Assembly (NCBI RefSeq): GCF_963662885.1
Contig: NZ_OY760059.1
Span: 1,240,001 to 1,304,000, forward strand
Direction: 5' to 3'
Length of the DNA: 64,000 nt
DNA from: an uncultured Pseudodesulfovibrio sp.
GTDB lineage: Bacteria > Desulfobacterota > Desulfovibrionia > Desulfovibrionales > Desulfovibrionaceae
The notes beneath the pieces were generated by a model, which was given only the letters and a program-made list of their open reading frames with translations, did no database searches and had not been told where the DNA came from. Below are positions 51,476-59,177 of this stretch, one piece after another. The position numbers and the translations under genes are program-made. The stretch's first letter is position 1. Each line of letters opens with the position of its first letter.

Positions 51476-53512
51476 ATGGCAGAAACGGATCAGGGAGCCG
51501 CTCTTAGAGCCATAGCCGAACAGTGGGGACTCAAGGACATCTACGCCTACAATGAAGAGGCGTTTTCCAGAACCATAGGGTTCCTGGATGCTGCGGACAT
51601 GGACCGGCTCATCAATGCGCGAGTGGCCGTGCCTGGTTTGGGGGGCGTGGGCGGCGTTCACGTTGTCACCCTCGCCCGTCTGGGCATAGGCAAATTCCAC
51701 CTTTCGGACATGGATTCCTTTGAGCCCGCCAACATGAACCGTCAGTTCGGTGCGCGTGTGCAGCATTTCGGCAAGTCCAAGCTGGACGTGATGGCCGGGG
51801 AAGCGCTTTCGGTCAATCCCTATGCCGAGGTTACCAAATTCCCCGAGGGTCTGAACGCAGACAACATGGACGCATTCCTCAAGGATGTGGACGTGGTTGT
51901 GGACGGCCTCGATTTCTTTGTCTTCGATGTCCGGCGCATGCTTTTCAATCGGGCCAGGGAGCTGGGCATCCCGGTCATTACCGCAGGACCACTGGGTTTC
52001 AGTTCAGCGTTGCTGGTCTTTACGCCGAACGGCATGACCTTCGACGAATATTTCGACATCACCGACGACATGGAGGAAAACCGCAAGTACCTCCATTTTG
52101 CATTGGGGCTGGCGCCCAAGGCCACCCATGCCCGGTACATGGATTCCTCGGTGGTTGATTTCGATCTTGGCAAAGGGCCGTCGACCATTATCGGTTGTCA
52201 GATGTGCGCCGCCCTGGCCGCGACCGAGGTCGCGCGTCTTTTGCTTGGGCGCAAAGGCGTCCGGCCTGCTCCGTATTACATCCAGATGGACCCCTATTTG
52301 CGGAAGATGAGCCGGGGCAAGCTGCGCAAGGGGAACAAATCCCGAGTGCAGCGGCTCAAGGCCTGGCTTTTTGAAAACGTGATGCTCAAGCGGGCTAAAC
52401 GTGTGGGCTGCGAACCCATGGCCGCGCCCAAGCTGCCTGCCCAGGGCGAAAGCATGCACCCGGTGTACGACTACCTGCTCAAGGCGGGTATCCAGGCTCC
52501 GTCCGGCGACAATATCCAGCCGTGGCATTTCCATGCGGATGACAGTGGTGTGGAAGTGCGCATGGATCTGGCGATTGACGATTCCTTTTTCAATGTGGCC
52601 AATCTGGCTACAGCCATTGCCTCGGGTGCTGCCGTGGAGAATATCTCCATCGCGGCCAAGGCCTGCGGCCTGGCCCCGTCCATTGCGCTCGGACCGACGC
52701 AGGATAAGCCCGGTCTGGCCGCCTCCATCTCGCTTGAGCGGGACGAGACGGTGCATGAAGACATCTTGGTGGACGCCATTTGGCGGCGCAATACCAATCG
52801 CAAACCGTACCGCAAGCGGCAGATTCCCGATGGGATCTTCAATCGCCTGGGCACGGTGGCCTCCGAAGCGGGCGCAACTCTCGGCTGGATCAATACGCCG
52901 GAGCAGTTGAAGAAGCTGGCAGACGCCATCTTTTTGGCTGACCGCATCCGTATGGAACGTCGGGATTTGCATGAACACCTGATGAAGATGATCCGGTTCA
53001 CGCCCCAAGCCGCTGAAGAGATTCGGGATGGTTTTCCTCTCAAAAACCTGGAAGCGGGACTGGGGGGCGAGTTGTTCCTCAAGGCAACCAAGTCCTGGAA
53101 CACCATGCGTGTGGCCAATATCTTTGGTGCGAGCAAGATTGGGGCGGGCATCGCCTCCAAGGGTATCCGTCACTCGGGCGGGGCCGGTCTTCTCACCGTT
53201 CCGGGCACGGGCCTTGCGGACTTTATCCAGGGCGGCAGGGCTTTACAGCGGGTCTGGCTGACACTGACCCATTACAACCTGCGCATGCAGCCCATGACAG
53301 CGGTCACGCTCTTCCGCTTGCGCTGGTTGCTCGAAGGGCCTGAGGTCTTTTCCTCGAAGCATCAGGAGATGCTCGCCACCGTGTGGGCCAGCTTGGCGGA
53401 GCTGTTCCCCACGGTCTGGGCAAAGGGGCCGGTCATGCTCTTTCGTTCCGGATTCGGCAAACCCATCCACTTCGGCACTTACCGTCGCCCGGTGGAATCC
53501 TTCCTCGTTTAG
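51476..53512 (+). CDS. ThiF/E1-like adenylyltransferase fused to a nitroreductase
   Basis: A 678-residue two-domain protein. Residues 20-270 form a ThiF/MoeB/E1-like domain with the ATP motif GLGGVG (54-59), DMDSFEPANMNRQ (78-90, with the arginine finger) and CQMC (241-244). Residues about 325-678 form a divergent nitroreductase with APSGDNIQPW (341-350), as in SagB/Acg-like flavoproteins, and a conserved WRRNTNRKPY. A ThiF domain activates a C-terminal carboxylate as acyl-adenylate, and a nitroreductase can oxidise an amide ring or bind FMN. This combination behind an N-acyl amino acid synthase suggests a tailoring enzyme for an acylated metabolite. This is inference. Confidence 0.75.
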   Translation: MAETDQGAALRAIAEQWGLKDIYAYNEEAFSRTIGFLDAADMDRLINARVAVPGLGGVGGVHVVTLARLGIGKFHLSDMDSFEPANMNRQFGARVQHFGKSKLDVMAGEALSVNPYAEVTKFPEGLNADNMDAFLKDVDVVVDGLDFFVFDVRRMLFNRARELGIPVITAGPLGFSSALLVFTPNGMTFDEYFDITDDMEENRKYLHFALGLAPKATHARYMDSSVVDFDLGKGPSTIIGCQMCAALAATEVARLLLGRKGVRPAPYYIQMDPYLRKMSRGKLRKGNKSRVQRLKAWLFENVMLKRAKRVGCEPMAAPKLPAQGESMHPVYDYLLKAGIQAPSGDNIQPWHFHADDSGVEVRMDLAIDDSFFNVANLATAIASGAAVENISIAAKACGLAPSIALGPTQDKPGLAASISLERDETVHEDILVDAIWRRNTNRKPYRKRQIPDGIFNRLGTVASEAGATLGWINTPEQLKKLADAIFLADRIRMERRDLHEHLMKMIRFTPQAAEEIRDGFPLKNLEAGLGGELFLKATKSWNTMRVANIFGASKIGAGIASKGIRHSGGAGLLTVPGTGLADFIQGGRALQRVWLTLTHYNLRMQPMTAVTLFRLRWLLEGPEVFSSKHQEMLATVWASLAELFPTVWAKGPVMLFRSGFGKPIHFGTYRRPVESFLV

Positions 53513-53563
53513 TTCGGGCTGCCGTTTCCATACGGCACATCCACCAACCATATCTATAGGAAT

Positions 53564-53587
53564 AGCCGGGGCAGTCCAGCCTCGGCT
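53564..53587 (+). terminator. Terminator after the ThiF-nitroreductase gene
   Basis: Eight-bp stem (53564-53571 with 53580-53587, one G-T), 8-nt loop, followed by TTCTTATTC. Confidence 0.65.
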
Positions 53588-53777
53588 TTCTTATTCATCA
53601 TATATGCATAGTTGATTTGCCTTGGCCTGCCGGTACCCCTCAATGGAAGCCGGTGACGTCGAGTGGGGCTCGAAGATGTTTGCGATACGCCGAGGTCGTG
53701 TAAAAGAGAACCCGCACGAGCGGCGGGTGACAGGCCGGCAAGAGGCGCGGCGGTGTTTGCAGGCCCTTGAACGTATG

Positions 53778-53807
53778 AAGCGGGTGAGACTTTCGCCTCA
53801 CCCGCTT
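53778..53807 (-). terminator. Hairpin after the PEP-CTERM gene
   Basis: Perfect 11-bp stem (53778-53788 with 53797-53807), 8-nt loop, 30 bp past the stop of the minus-strand gene. No U-tract follows on that strand. Confidence 0.6.
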
Positions 53808-53836
53808 GATACCTTTTCGGGGATGTAAGCTGTAAC

Positions 53837-54658
53837 TTACGCCTTCTTGAACTTCTTGCGGAAGCCGACCAGGCCGAGCAGACCGAAGCCGAGGATCAGG
53901 AAGGTGGAGGGTTCCGGAGTGGCAACCAGGGTGATGTCGCCGCCGGTGGTGACCCGAGCGGTGAAGCCGTCCTGAGTGAGAGTCAGCGGAACGATATTGG
54001 TGTTCAGGTTGTTGTTCAGGTCAAAGGTGAGGAACGTGCTCAGATTGGGGTACAGAGCAGCCAGTTCCGGGTAGTCGTTGACGTCGAACCAGATCAGGCC
54101 ATTGGCGAGGACCGAGGTGATGAACTGAATGCCCATGTCGGTTTCGCCGGACAGAGCCTGACCACCGTTGTTCTCGCTGGTGGAATCGCCCAAGCCCCAG
54201 GAGAGAGACATAGTGGCGAGGGCAGTGGCATTAGCGATGTCGTTGCTGTTGCCAAAGTACAGGGTGATGTCGCCGGACTGATACTCGTAGTCGAAATTGC
54301 CGGTCACCGGATCAACGTTGGTAACGATACCAGACAGGTTGTCGGATGCGAAGAAGAGTTCCAGTCCTCCGCCCCAGTCAGGATTGTTGTAGTAAACGCC
54401 GTTGATGTCGGTGTAGGCGACGTTGTAGAGCATGGAGGAAACGGTAAAGGTGTCACCGGAGCTGAGCACGCCGTCACCGCCGTAGCTCTGATCGATGTCA
54501 CCGTAGCCGTAAACGCTCAGCTCGGCGATGTCGGAGAAAGTGTTCCCGCTGTAGTCAGAGAGGTCCAAAGTCCAACCGTAGATGTTGGCAGCCTGGGAGA
54601 TACCGGGCATGGCCAGCACGGTCAGAGCCAGTGCAAAATACATAAACAACTTCTTCAT
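53837..54658 (-). CDS. PEP-CTERM sorted exported protein
   Basis: A 273-residue protein with a signal peptide (ends ISQAAN) and an acidic, Asn/Gly/Ser-rich beta-type body. Its classical PEP-CTERM signal lies at 247-273: TPEPSTFLILGFGLLGLVGF followed by RKKFKK. An exosortase would cut within this signal and attach or release the protein at the surface, often along with an exopolysaccharide. A sigma-54 promoter sits 45 bp upstream. No exosortase gene is in the window. The body has no recognised domain. Confidence 0.85.
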   Translation of the reverse strand: MKKLFMYFALALTVLAMPGISQAANIYGWTLDLSDYSGNTFSDIAELSVYGYGDIDQSYGGDGVLSSGDTFTVSSMLYNVAYTDINGVYYNNPDWGGGLELFFASDNLSGIVTNVDPVTGNFDYEYQSGDITLYFGNSNDIANATALATMSLSWGLGDSTSENNGGQALSGETDMGIQFITSVLANGLIWFDVNDYPELAALYPNLSTFLTFDLNNNLNTNIVPLTLTQDGFTARVTTGGDITLVATPEPSTFLILGFGLLGLVGFRKKFKKA

Positions 54659-54702
54659 AACGAGCCCCTTTTGGTATTTAGGTTCAAAGTTGTTCTGATA
54701 TA

Positions 54703-54718
54703 TGCAGCAGGTGTGCCA
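54703..54718 (-). promoter_or_regulatory. Sigma-54 promoter of the PEP-CTERM gene
   Basis: Minus-strand TTGGCACACCTGCTGCA has the -24 GG at 54716-54717 and -12 GC at 54704-54705, with exactly 10 nt between. The expected start is near 54692, about 35 nt before the ATG. The pattern matches the prsT promoter. Confidence 0.8.
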
Positions 54719-54828
54719 AAATATAACTTATCTATTTATATGGAATTTTTTGCTCGAAGGCAGTATAGACAAGTGAATGTGTTAAGGGTTCCGACAGGTT
54801 TTTGGGGTGCTTTTTACAGTTTTCAGGT

Positions 54829-55512
54829 CTACCAGAACCGCCAGTTCTGGGTGGTCAGGACATAGCCAGCCAGAAGGCCGTTGGTCACCGCGTGGCTGAG
54901 GACGCATTGGGCAAGGCTTTTGGTCTTTAAGTAGATTCCGTTGTAGGCCAGTCCCGCAAGGATGCCCGCCAGGTAGAGCTGATGCTCCAGGCCGAAGAGG
55001 GCGGAGGTGGCCAGGAAGGTGAACATCGTGAAGGTGCCGGCGCGGACCGCCATGAAGTTCCTGTCGATGAGGTATCTGGCCAGGAAGGAGCGCCAGAAAA
55101 GTTCTTCCATGATGGGGACCACGACGACCGCCCCCACGGTGCGCGCTATGATCAACGGATAGACCCAGCCATTTGCGGCACTGGTAGGATCGTACGCGGT
55201 CAGTTCACCCTGAGTTGCCCAGGGCAGATCCAGGTTGATCCATAAAATGAAGACCACGACTCCGACGCCTATGCTGAGCGCGGTGGGTGCTGTCTGGCGC
55301 AGTGAACTCCAATCCAGGTCGGTGTAAGATTTTCCGAACACTATCAGGGCGATCACTACCATGGCGATCTTGACCGGATACAGGGCGAGTATCACATCCG
55401 GGGACAGCGGTTCGCCGCCGAGCAAGGAAGGAATCTCCAATAACGCAACAAAGGCCATGTACAGACCGAACGGGACGACCCGCGCCAGCAGGTCATGAGT
55501 GTTTCTTTTCAT
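54829..55512 (-). CDS. CAAX-protease-like (CPBP) membrane protein, PEP-CTERM-locus type
   Basis: A 227-residue polytopic membrane protein of the CPBP/Abi family. The catalytic pattern is complete: E136-E137 with R141 (MEELFWRSF), H177 in FGLEHQLYLAG and H207 in LSHAVTN. Relatives are found beside exosortase/EPS genes. It may process a membrane protein, perhaps the exported substrate of the adjacent transporter. ATG 55512 follows the hlyD-type gene's stop after 1 nt (TAAAATG). Confidence 0.82.
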   Translation of the reverse strand: MKRNTHDLLARVVPFGLYMAFVALLEIPSLLGGEPLSPDVILALYPVKIAMVVIALIVFGKSYTDLDWSSLRQTAPTALSIGVGVVVFILWINLDLPWATQGELTAYDPTSAANGWVYPLIIARTVGAVVVVPIMEELFWRSFLARYLIDRNFMAVRAGTFTMFTFLATSALFGLEHQLYLAGILAGLAYNGIYLKTKSLAQCVLSHAVTNGLLAGYVLTTQNWRFW

Positions 55513-55513
55513 T

Positions 55514-56620
55514 TTACTGATTGTCTGTGGTGTTTTCGACCTGGGTTCTGATCTGGCCGGAGTTCTCGTTGGTGAGGATGAAGACGTCGCCGGTGAGGCC
55601 GGTGACCAGACCGTCCTGGCTGTCCAGAGAGATGATGGTCTCAATCACCTTGGTGTCGGCCTTTTCCTGGGGAAGGTCGAGGGTTACGGTCTTGGGGCCG
55701 GTCATGTACCCGACCCGCTCTATCCGGCCCTCGAAGCGGGAGCTGCCGAACGCTTCGGAAGTGAAGTACGCTTTCTGGCCCGGCTCCAGCAGGGCGGCGT
55801 ACTTCTCGTTGATCTCGGCCCGTATCTGATAGCGGCTGATGTCCGCCACGGTCAGCACCGGGCACTCGAAAAATATCGACACGTTTTCGCCGGGCTGTCG
55901 GTGAACGCGCAGAACCTTGCCCGCGACCGGGCTTCTGAGCCTTGTCTTTTCAAGCTGCGCCTGCATGTCCAGGGCATTTTGCACGGCTGCTTCGTACTGC
56001 GCCCAGGCCGTGGCGATATCTTCCTTGCGCGAGAAGTTCTTCATCACCAGATAGCGTTGGCGAGCCTCTTCGTATTCCTTTTCAGCCACCAGATACTCGG
56101 TTTCGGTGCGGTCCACTTCTTCCTTGGCGATGAGGTTTTGAGCGAGCAGCTCTTTGCGTCGCTTCATTTCCACACGGGCGTTTTCCATGACCGACTTTGT
56201 CCGTTGGACCACGGACAGGGTTTCGGTCTTCTCCTCCTGGCGGGCTCCGGCCATGAGTTTGTCGTACTGCGCCTTCAGCGCCTGGGCATCCGAGCGGGCG
56301 GCATCAAGTCTGGCCGAGTATTCGTCGTCTCTGAGCTTGGCGACCTCCTGGCCCTGCTGGACCGTGTCGCCTTCCTTTACCAGTACCTCCTCAAGCAAAC
56401 CGCTGATTTCAAAGGCCAGGTGGCGTTTCTGGGAGACCGGCTCCACCTTGCCGAATCCGGCAACCCAGGGGGATTGCTTGTTCAGCTCGGGCATTTGGCC
56501 GAAGGTCTCGGTCTGCCGGTCCGTAGCTGGCAGAAAGTCGTTGAGCCATTGCGGGGACTGCCAATGGACGAAAAAGGCTGCCCCCAGAATAATGACGATG
56601 ATGGCGATAACGGTTTTCAT
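55514..56620 (-). CDS. HlyD/DevB-family membrane-fusion protein
   Basis: A 368-residue periplasmic adaptor with an N-terminal anchor, lipoyl half-motifs (GLLEEVLVKEGDTVQQGQEVAKL and RLRSPVAGKVLRVHRQPGE) and a long alpha-helical hairpin (about 105-205). With the adjacent ATPase and FtsX-like permease it makes a DevBCA/MacAB-like exporter. It starts 1 nt after the ATPase stop. Confidence 0.88.
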   Translation of the reverse strand: MKTVIAIIVIILGAAFFVHWQSPQWLNDFLPATDRQTETFGQMPELNKQSPWVAGFGKVEPVSQKRHLAFEISGLLEEVLVKEGDTVQQGQEVAKLRDDEYSARLDAARSDAQALKAQYDKLMAGARQEEKTETLSVVQRTKSVMENARVEMKRRKELLAQNLIAKEEVDRTETEYLVAEKEYEEARQRYLVMKNFSRKEDIATAWAQYEAAVQNALDMQAQLEKTRLRSPVAGKVLRVHRQPGENVSIFFECPVLTVADISRYQIRAEINEKYAALLEPGQKAYFTSEAFGSSRFEGRIERVGYMTGPKTVTLDLPQEKADTKVIETIISLDSQDGLVTGLTGDVFILTNENSGQIRTQVENTTDNQ

Positions 56621-56621
56621 G

Positions 56622-57335
56622 CTAGTATCCGCCGGAGGTTGGCGTGTTTTGGGTTGCGGCCAAAGTGCCGTCCTCGATGGTCAGCATCCGGTCCGCGTAA
56701 TCTATTGTCCGCGGGTCATGGGTCACCATGACCACGCAGTGGTTTTGCTCATGGGCCAGTCCGGTCATGAGTTCCACAATCATTTTCCCGTTTGCGGAAT
56801 CCAGGGCCGCAGTGGGTTCATCGGCCAGGATTATGCTCGGCCGTCCGGCCAGGGCGCGGGCGATGGCCAGTCGTTGCTTCTGGCCGCCGCTCATGGTTTC
56901 GGGCATGGCATCGGCCTTGGCCTCAAGCCCTACTGAATCCAGGGCTGCCAGCGCGCGTTTGCGGGCCTCGCTTCCTTTGACACCCCGCAGATGCAGGGCC
57001 ACCAGGATGTTGTCCACCACCGAGAGTGTCGGGAAAAGATTGTATTCCTGGAAAATGAATCCCAGATGTTCAAGCCGGAGCGCGCCGAGCTTTTTGGCGT
57101 TCAACCCCGTGGCCTCAACGCCGGCTATGGACAGGGTCCCGGCGCTGGGTTGCAGAATGCACCCCATGATGGAGAGCAGGGTGGTCTTGCCGCTGCCGGA
57201 TGGGCCCATGAGCATCAGCACTTCGCCTCGATCCACGGACAGAGTGATGTCCTTCAACGCGTAGGTCAGGTTGTCGCCGGTTCCGAAATGCTTGGAGACG
57301 CCGTTGATGTGTATGACGGTTCGTGGATTTGTCAT
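56622..57335 (-). CDS. ABC transporter ATPase (LolD/MacB/DevA type)
   Basis: A 237-residue ATPase with Walker A GPSGSGKTT, Q-loop FQEYNLFP, signature MSGGQKQRLAIARAL, Walker B ILADEPTAALD and H-loop VVMVTHD. The closest type is the lipoprotein/macrolide/glycolipid exporter subfamily. ATG 57335 is 1 nt after the permease stop. It energises the FtsX-like permease. Confidence 0.92.
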   Translation of the reverse strand: MTNPRTVIHINGVSKHFGTGDNLTYALKDITLSVDRGEVLMLMGPSGSGKTTLLSIMGCILQPSAGTLSIAGVEATGLNAKKLGALRLEHLGFIFQEYNLFPTLSVVDNILVALHLRGVKGSEARKRALAALDSVGLEAKADAMPETMSGGQKQRLAIARALAGRPSIILADEPTAALDSANGKMIVELMTGLAHEQNHCVVMVTHDPRTIDYADRMLTIEDGTLAATQNTPTSGGY

Positions 57336-57336
57336 G

Positions 57337-58467
57337 CTATCTGCCCTTGAAGACCAGTGCCGGATCAAGGCGCATGACCTTGCGGATGGATATGACGGCG
57401 GAAACGATACACATGACCATGGTCAGGCCGAGCATGGCCAGCTTCAGCCCCCAGGGCAGGACGATGACCATTGCAGAGAAGGCGCTCATGTCGGAAATGA
57501 TGCTGGCAGCGAGGATGCCCAGTGCGTACCCCAGCAGCGCGCTTATGGCAGCCTGGACTATAATAATAGAATAGATATAGGCGTTGGGGGCGCCCATTGC
57601 CTTGAGGGTCGCAAATTCGGAAATATGGTCCAGGGTGGTGGCGTACAGGGTCTGGGCCACGATGACCATACCCACTACGAGGCCGAGAAAGGCCGCGATG
57701 AGCAGTCCGGTACCGGCTCCGGTGTTGAACATCCAGTAACGCTGGGTCTTGGCGCTGAATTCGGGCGTGGTATAGACATCCACATGGTCCACCCGTCCGG
57801 CGATCGCTTGCTTGAGACGCTCGGGGGGGAGCCCCGCCTTACCCCGGACCAGCAGATAGGTGAACTCCCCTGGTTCGAGGAAAGTGTACCCTCGGGCAAC
57901 GTCGAGCGAAGCGAATACGTAGGGAGAAGTGGTGAATGACCGGATTCCTTGCGTCAGAGCGGCGACCCGGGCCTTCTTCTTGTTGATCTCCACCTGTTCC
58001 CCTAATTGGGTGACGCCCAGCTTTTCCATATAGAGCTGATCGATGACAATGGCGTCTCGGAGGTCGAGCATTCTGCCCGAGCCCCGGACGAAGTTCCAGG
58101 GGCCGCCCATGTCCTTGTCGGTTTCGTACCCGATGATCTCAATGGACTCCTGCAGGCCGTCCGGTTTTTTCCAGTCCGCGAACCGGATGATGAATTTGGC
58201 CGCCTCCCGTACCTCGGGCAGAGAAATGACCTCGTAATATTTGCGCTCCTTCAGGGACAGCGCGATGTCGAAGTTCTTGACCCCACGGGATGTGACCCAC
58301 ACATCCGCTCCGGAATGGTCGATGACCGCCGAAATCGTCTGGGTAAAGCCGAGAAAGAGCCCGATTTCCACCGTGATCAGAACCACGGCAAAGACGATGC
58401 CGGTCAAGGTCACGCAAAGGCGCACCTTGTCATGGAACAGGTTCTGTCTGGCTATTCTATAGATCAT
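57337..58467 (-). CDS. FtsX-like ABC permease (DevC/MacB-type)
   Basis: A 376-residue permease with the MacB layout: an N-terminal helix, a periplasmic domain of about 230 residues and three C-terminal helices (TGLLIAAFLGLVVGMVIVAQ, IIVQAAISALLGYALGIL, LAMLGLTMVMCIVSAVISI). It is the first gene of the permease-ATPase-HlyD-CAAX operon. The substrate is not known; an exported glycolipid, peptide or the acylated product of the neighbouring synthase are possibilities. Confidence 0.87.
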   Translation of the reverse strand: MIYRIARQNLFHDKVRLCVTLTGIVFAVVLITVEIGLFLGFTQTISAVIDHSGADVWVTSRGVKNFDIALSLKERKYYEVISLPEVREAAKFIIRFADWKKPDGLQESIEIIGYETDKDMGGPWNFVRGSGRMLDLRDAIVIDQLYMEKLGVTQLGEQVEINKKKARVAALTQGIRSFTTSPYVFASLDVARGYTFLEPGEFTYLLVRGKAGLPPERLKQAIAGRVDHVDVYTTPEFSAKTQRYWMFNTGAGTGLLIAAFLGLVVGMVIVAQTLYATTLDHISEFATLKAMGAPNAYIYSIIIVQAAISALLGYALGILAASIISDMSAFSAMVIVLPWGLKLAMLGLTMVMCIVSAVISIRKVMRLDPALVFKGR

Positions 58468-59177
58468 AAAGGGTACTCTTGTTCAATATAGCCATACCCG
58501 TATCAACTTCCCGGAACTTTGTCTTCCTCAACGTTGCAAAGAAGTTACGGGTAAGGAGGAAGCCTTATGGGATAACTTTGGTCGGTTCTTCACAAAATTA
58601 ACACAAGCGTCCGTCACTCTCAAAAACGGCTCGATAAAACTATGTCCGGAAAATCCGGAAAGACTGGAATCGGCGTATTATAAATTGTCTTAATGCGAAG
58701 CCGGTCAATGTATCGATTCAACAAATATTTAGAAAAAATATAGAGAAAATTTGGAGAACACGCCTCTTTGGAGTGGGGTCGATCACACCCCTGACGCACG
58801 TACGGAACATGGAGAGATTGGGTCAATTCCGACGAAAAAAAGGTCCGGCACCCGACCGCCTGTGGAAAACTTTTTTAACCCTTCGAAGCGCCCCTGTTTG
58901 AAGCTCAGGAAAGAGAGGCGTCGCTTTTTGGGTGAAGACAGAATCTCCCTTTCCAGAGGAGAAAGACGAGGCAGATTTTCCTTGGCAAACGAGTCTGATT
59001 TTATCGGACAAATAGGGCCAGCAAGATCGCTGAAAGATGAGTGTAATTTAAATAATTTCAATAAATTTAGATATTTAATTTTTTGAATGTGGCTTGGCAC
59101 AGTTATCGCAATATTGGTCGTCCCAACGGTTGCGTAGCCGACCAAGAACGACAATTGACATCTCCCTGGAGGCTGTT
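58468..59177. other. 710-bp AT-rich divergent region before prsT
   Basis: No gene I can support; frames here on either strand look non-coding. It contains the sigma-54 promoter of prsT near its right end and should hold the promoter of the minus-strand exporter operon, which I cannot place. Confidence 0.55.
59095..59111 (+). promoter_or_regulatory. Sigma-54 promoter of the prsT-like gene
   Basis: TTGGCACAGTTATCGCA has GG at 59096-59097 and GC at 59108-59109, 10 nt apart. The start is expected near 59120, giving a leader of about 57 nt before GTG 59178. Confidence 0.75.

Larger units (their letters stand above)
53513..53836. other. Intergenic region between convergent genes
   Basis: Holds a terminator for the plus-strand operon and a hairpin for the minus-strand PEP-CTERM gene; no gene is supported. 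A 68-codon plus frame at 53622 has no coding signature. Confidence 0.5.

Noticed and set aside
58751..59086. 111-codon frame in the AT-rich region before prsT
   Set aside because: Non-ATG start, no homology-like features and an equally long frame on the opposite strand; it covers only promoter sequence.
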